Source: Leptolyngbya sp. FACHB-60
GTDB lineage: Bacteria > Cyanobacteriota > Cyanobacteriia > Phormidesmidales > Phormidesmidaceae
Assembly: GCF_014695775.1 (NCBI RefSeq)
Contig: NZ_JACJOX010000063.1
Span: forward strand, 62,001-126,000
Direction: 5' to 3'
DNA: 64,000 nucleotides
In this document: one piece after another, positions 63,293 through 64,000 of the stretch
How positions within the stretch are numbered: the first letter of the stretch is position 1
Layout: each line of letters opens with the position of its first letter
Notes under the pieces: model-generated
Databases searched by the model: none
What the model saw: only the letters and a program-made list of their open reading frames with translations
What the model was told of the DNA's origin: nothing
Made by a program: the position numbers and the translations under genes

Positions 63293-63340
63293 TTTTGTTC
63301 ACGGCCCTGGGCAACTGGGGCCACTTGTTGAGTTGACTAT

Positions 63341-64000
63341 ATGACCGCTATCGCACATCCAAACTGGCTAACCGAGTTCACCGACCTGGGCATCAGTCCA
63401 GACCTAGCCACCGCCAACGTGAGATGGATCGAAGGCGAAGACGGCACCCTTGAATTTCTCGAAAGCACGATCGCAGCCCGCGCCCCCAGGGTGCAAGGCC
63501 AAAGCTTCATCACCGCCGAAAATGCCCGACTGATTAAGGCCTACAGCCACATCAACACCGGGGGCTGGGTCGCCTATGGCGTCACCCTCGACGGGCAAGA
63601 GGGGGCAGTGCCCTACCTCAAGCCATTGCAACCCCGACGCGACGAACAGCGCGATCGCCTCGTCAAATACGAAACCCCGCCGGGCCTGCAAGCCACTCCG
63701 CTACTGCCCGACCTATCCCCCGCCTGGAGCCGCATCGTGCGCATGTGGGGGCTGATTGTTGCCCCCGGCGAGTCACTTTGGGAGGCCGTGCTGCGCTCCA
63801 AAAATTGCCCGATCGCCATCGTTGAGGGCTTCAAAAAAGCTCTGGCCCTGGTGCAGGCGGGCATCCCTGCGATCGCGCTGCGGGGCGTCACTCAGTGGCA
63901 CCCCGCAGGCAGCCCCGAGCTGTGGCCCGACCTATGGGCACTGGCTCAAGGGCGATCGGTCTACATCGGCTACGACGAAGACGACAGGGCCGCTACCGCC
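63341..64000 (+). CDS. DUF3854-type replication/primase protein, partial
   Basis: 220 codons to the right edge, open. The TOPRIM-like DUF3854 features are visible: CPIAIVEGFKKALALVQAGI, PAIALRGVTQW and VYIGYDEDDRAATA (acidic metal site). Such proteins in cyanobacterial plasmids and phages usually continue with a helicase part and start replication. Its position after the early regulators fits the replication module. Confidence 0.82.
   Translation, partial: MTAIAHPNWLTEFTDLGISPDLATANVRWIEGEDGTLEFLESTIAARAPRVQGQSFITAENARLIKAYSHINTGGWVAYGVTLDGQEGAVPYLKPLQPRRDEQRDRLVKYETPPGLQATPLLPDLSPAWSRIVRMWGLIVAPGESLWEAVLRSKNCPIAIVEGFKKALALVQAGIPAIALRGVTQWHPAGSPELWPDLWALAQGRSVYIGYDEDDRAATA

Noticed and set aside
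1..64000. CRISPR arrays
   Set aside because: No regularly spaced direct repeats with unique spacers were seen.
1..64000. Insertion sequences or transposases
   Set aside because: No transposase-like protein and no matching terminal inverted repeats with target duplications found.

Overview
The window comes from a cyanobacterial chromosome, most like a filamentous Leptolyngbya/Nodosilinea-type lineage (inference). The evidence is NDH-1 subunits of cyanobacterial type, cyanobacterial marker families (TIGR04376, DUF1997, DUF4112), many copies of the HIP1 palindrome GCGATCGC, and a moderately high GC content. It splits into two parts: host chromosome from 1 to about 16,480, and a large tailed-phage prophage from about 16,480 to beyond the right edge.

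Host part. ndhD (cut by the left edge) and ndhF lie in tandem on the minus strand. They are followed by a TIGR04376 protein, a membrane protein with a GspC/PilP-like C-terminus, a cupin, an exported NTF2-like protein, murG, a DUF4112 protein, a DUF1997 protein, an S-adenosyl-L-methionine hydrolase family enzyme, moaC, tRNA-Arg(ACG) with a perfect terminator, an MFS transporter, a DUF1643 protein and a rhomboid protease. The host part ends at the 3' fragment of a tRNA-Arg(TCT) gene, which I read as attL of the prophage. The intact tRNA should be restored at the other end, outside the window.

Prophage part. Late genes run right to left on the minus strand, from terminase at 46.6 kb to 16.8 kb: TerS-like, TerL, DUF4055 portal, scaffold-like coiled coil, major capsid, head completion, an SPP1 gp7-type head protein fused to an ADP-ribosyltransferase-like C-terminus, an SGNH-esterase tail spike, tail completion, tail tube, M15 peptidase, a tape-measure chaperone candidate, tape measure, and distal tail proteins including one with tandem repeats plus a LamG domain. 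Plus-strand insertions in this block are a catalytic-domain-only tyrosine recombinase (30.8 kb) and a pair of unknown genes (41.0-42.4 kb). The middle holds HU, a second tyrosine recombinase, a phage sigma-70 factor, holin-like membrane proteins and a run of very small genes. An XRE regulator and HNH nuclease follow, then a tightly coupled four-gene operon of membrane/exported proteins ending in a P-loop ATPase (54.3-57.3 kb). The early control region (58.5-62.6 kb) has a promoter, operators, an excisionase-like protein and a CI-like repressor. A DUF3854 primase-like replication gene runs off the right edge.

Main discovery candidate. At least twelve strict copies (plus variants) of a leader element precede late genes: TAGGAACCCTC followed by a short hairpin whose stem sequence changes from copy to copy while pairing is kept, 33-39 nt before the start codon in nearly all cases. 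It also precedes a displaced late gene at 60.6 kb and, inverted, a plus-strand gene at 49.7 kb. It looks like a phage-wide cis-regulatory element, perhaps an RNA one, comparable in idea to the start-associated sequences of cluster K mycobacteriophages but different in sequence. Further candidates are the ATPase/membrane operon with a helically phased ATTAMCGGG array in front of it, a recurrent palindrome CTGGARYTCCAG (eight copies, all in the prophage), and a head-protein/ART fusion with a coupled small gene.
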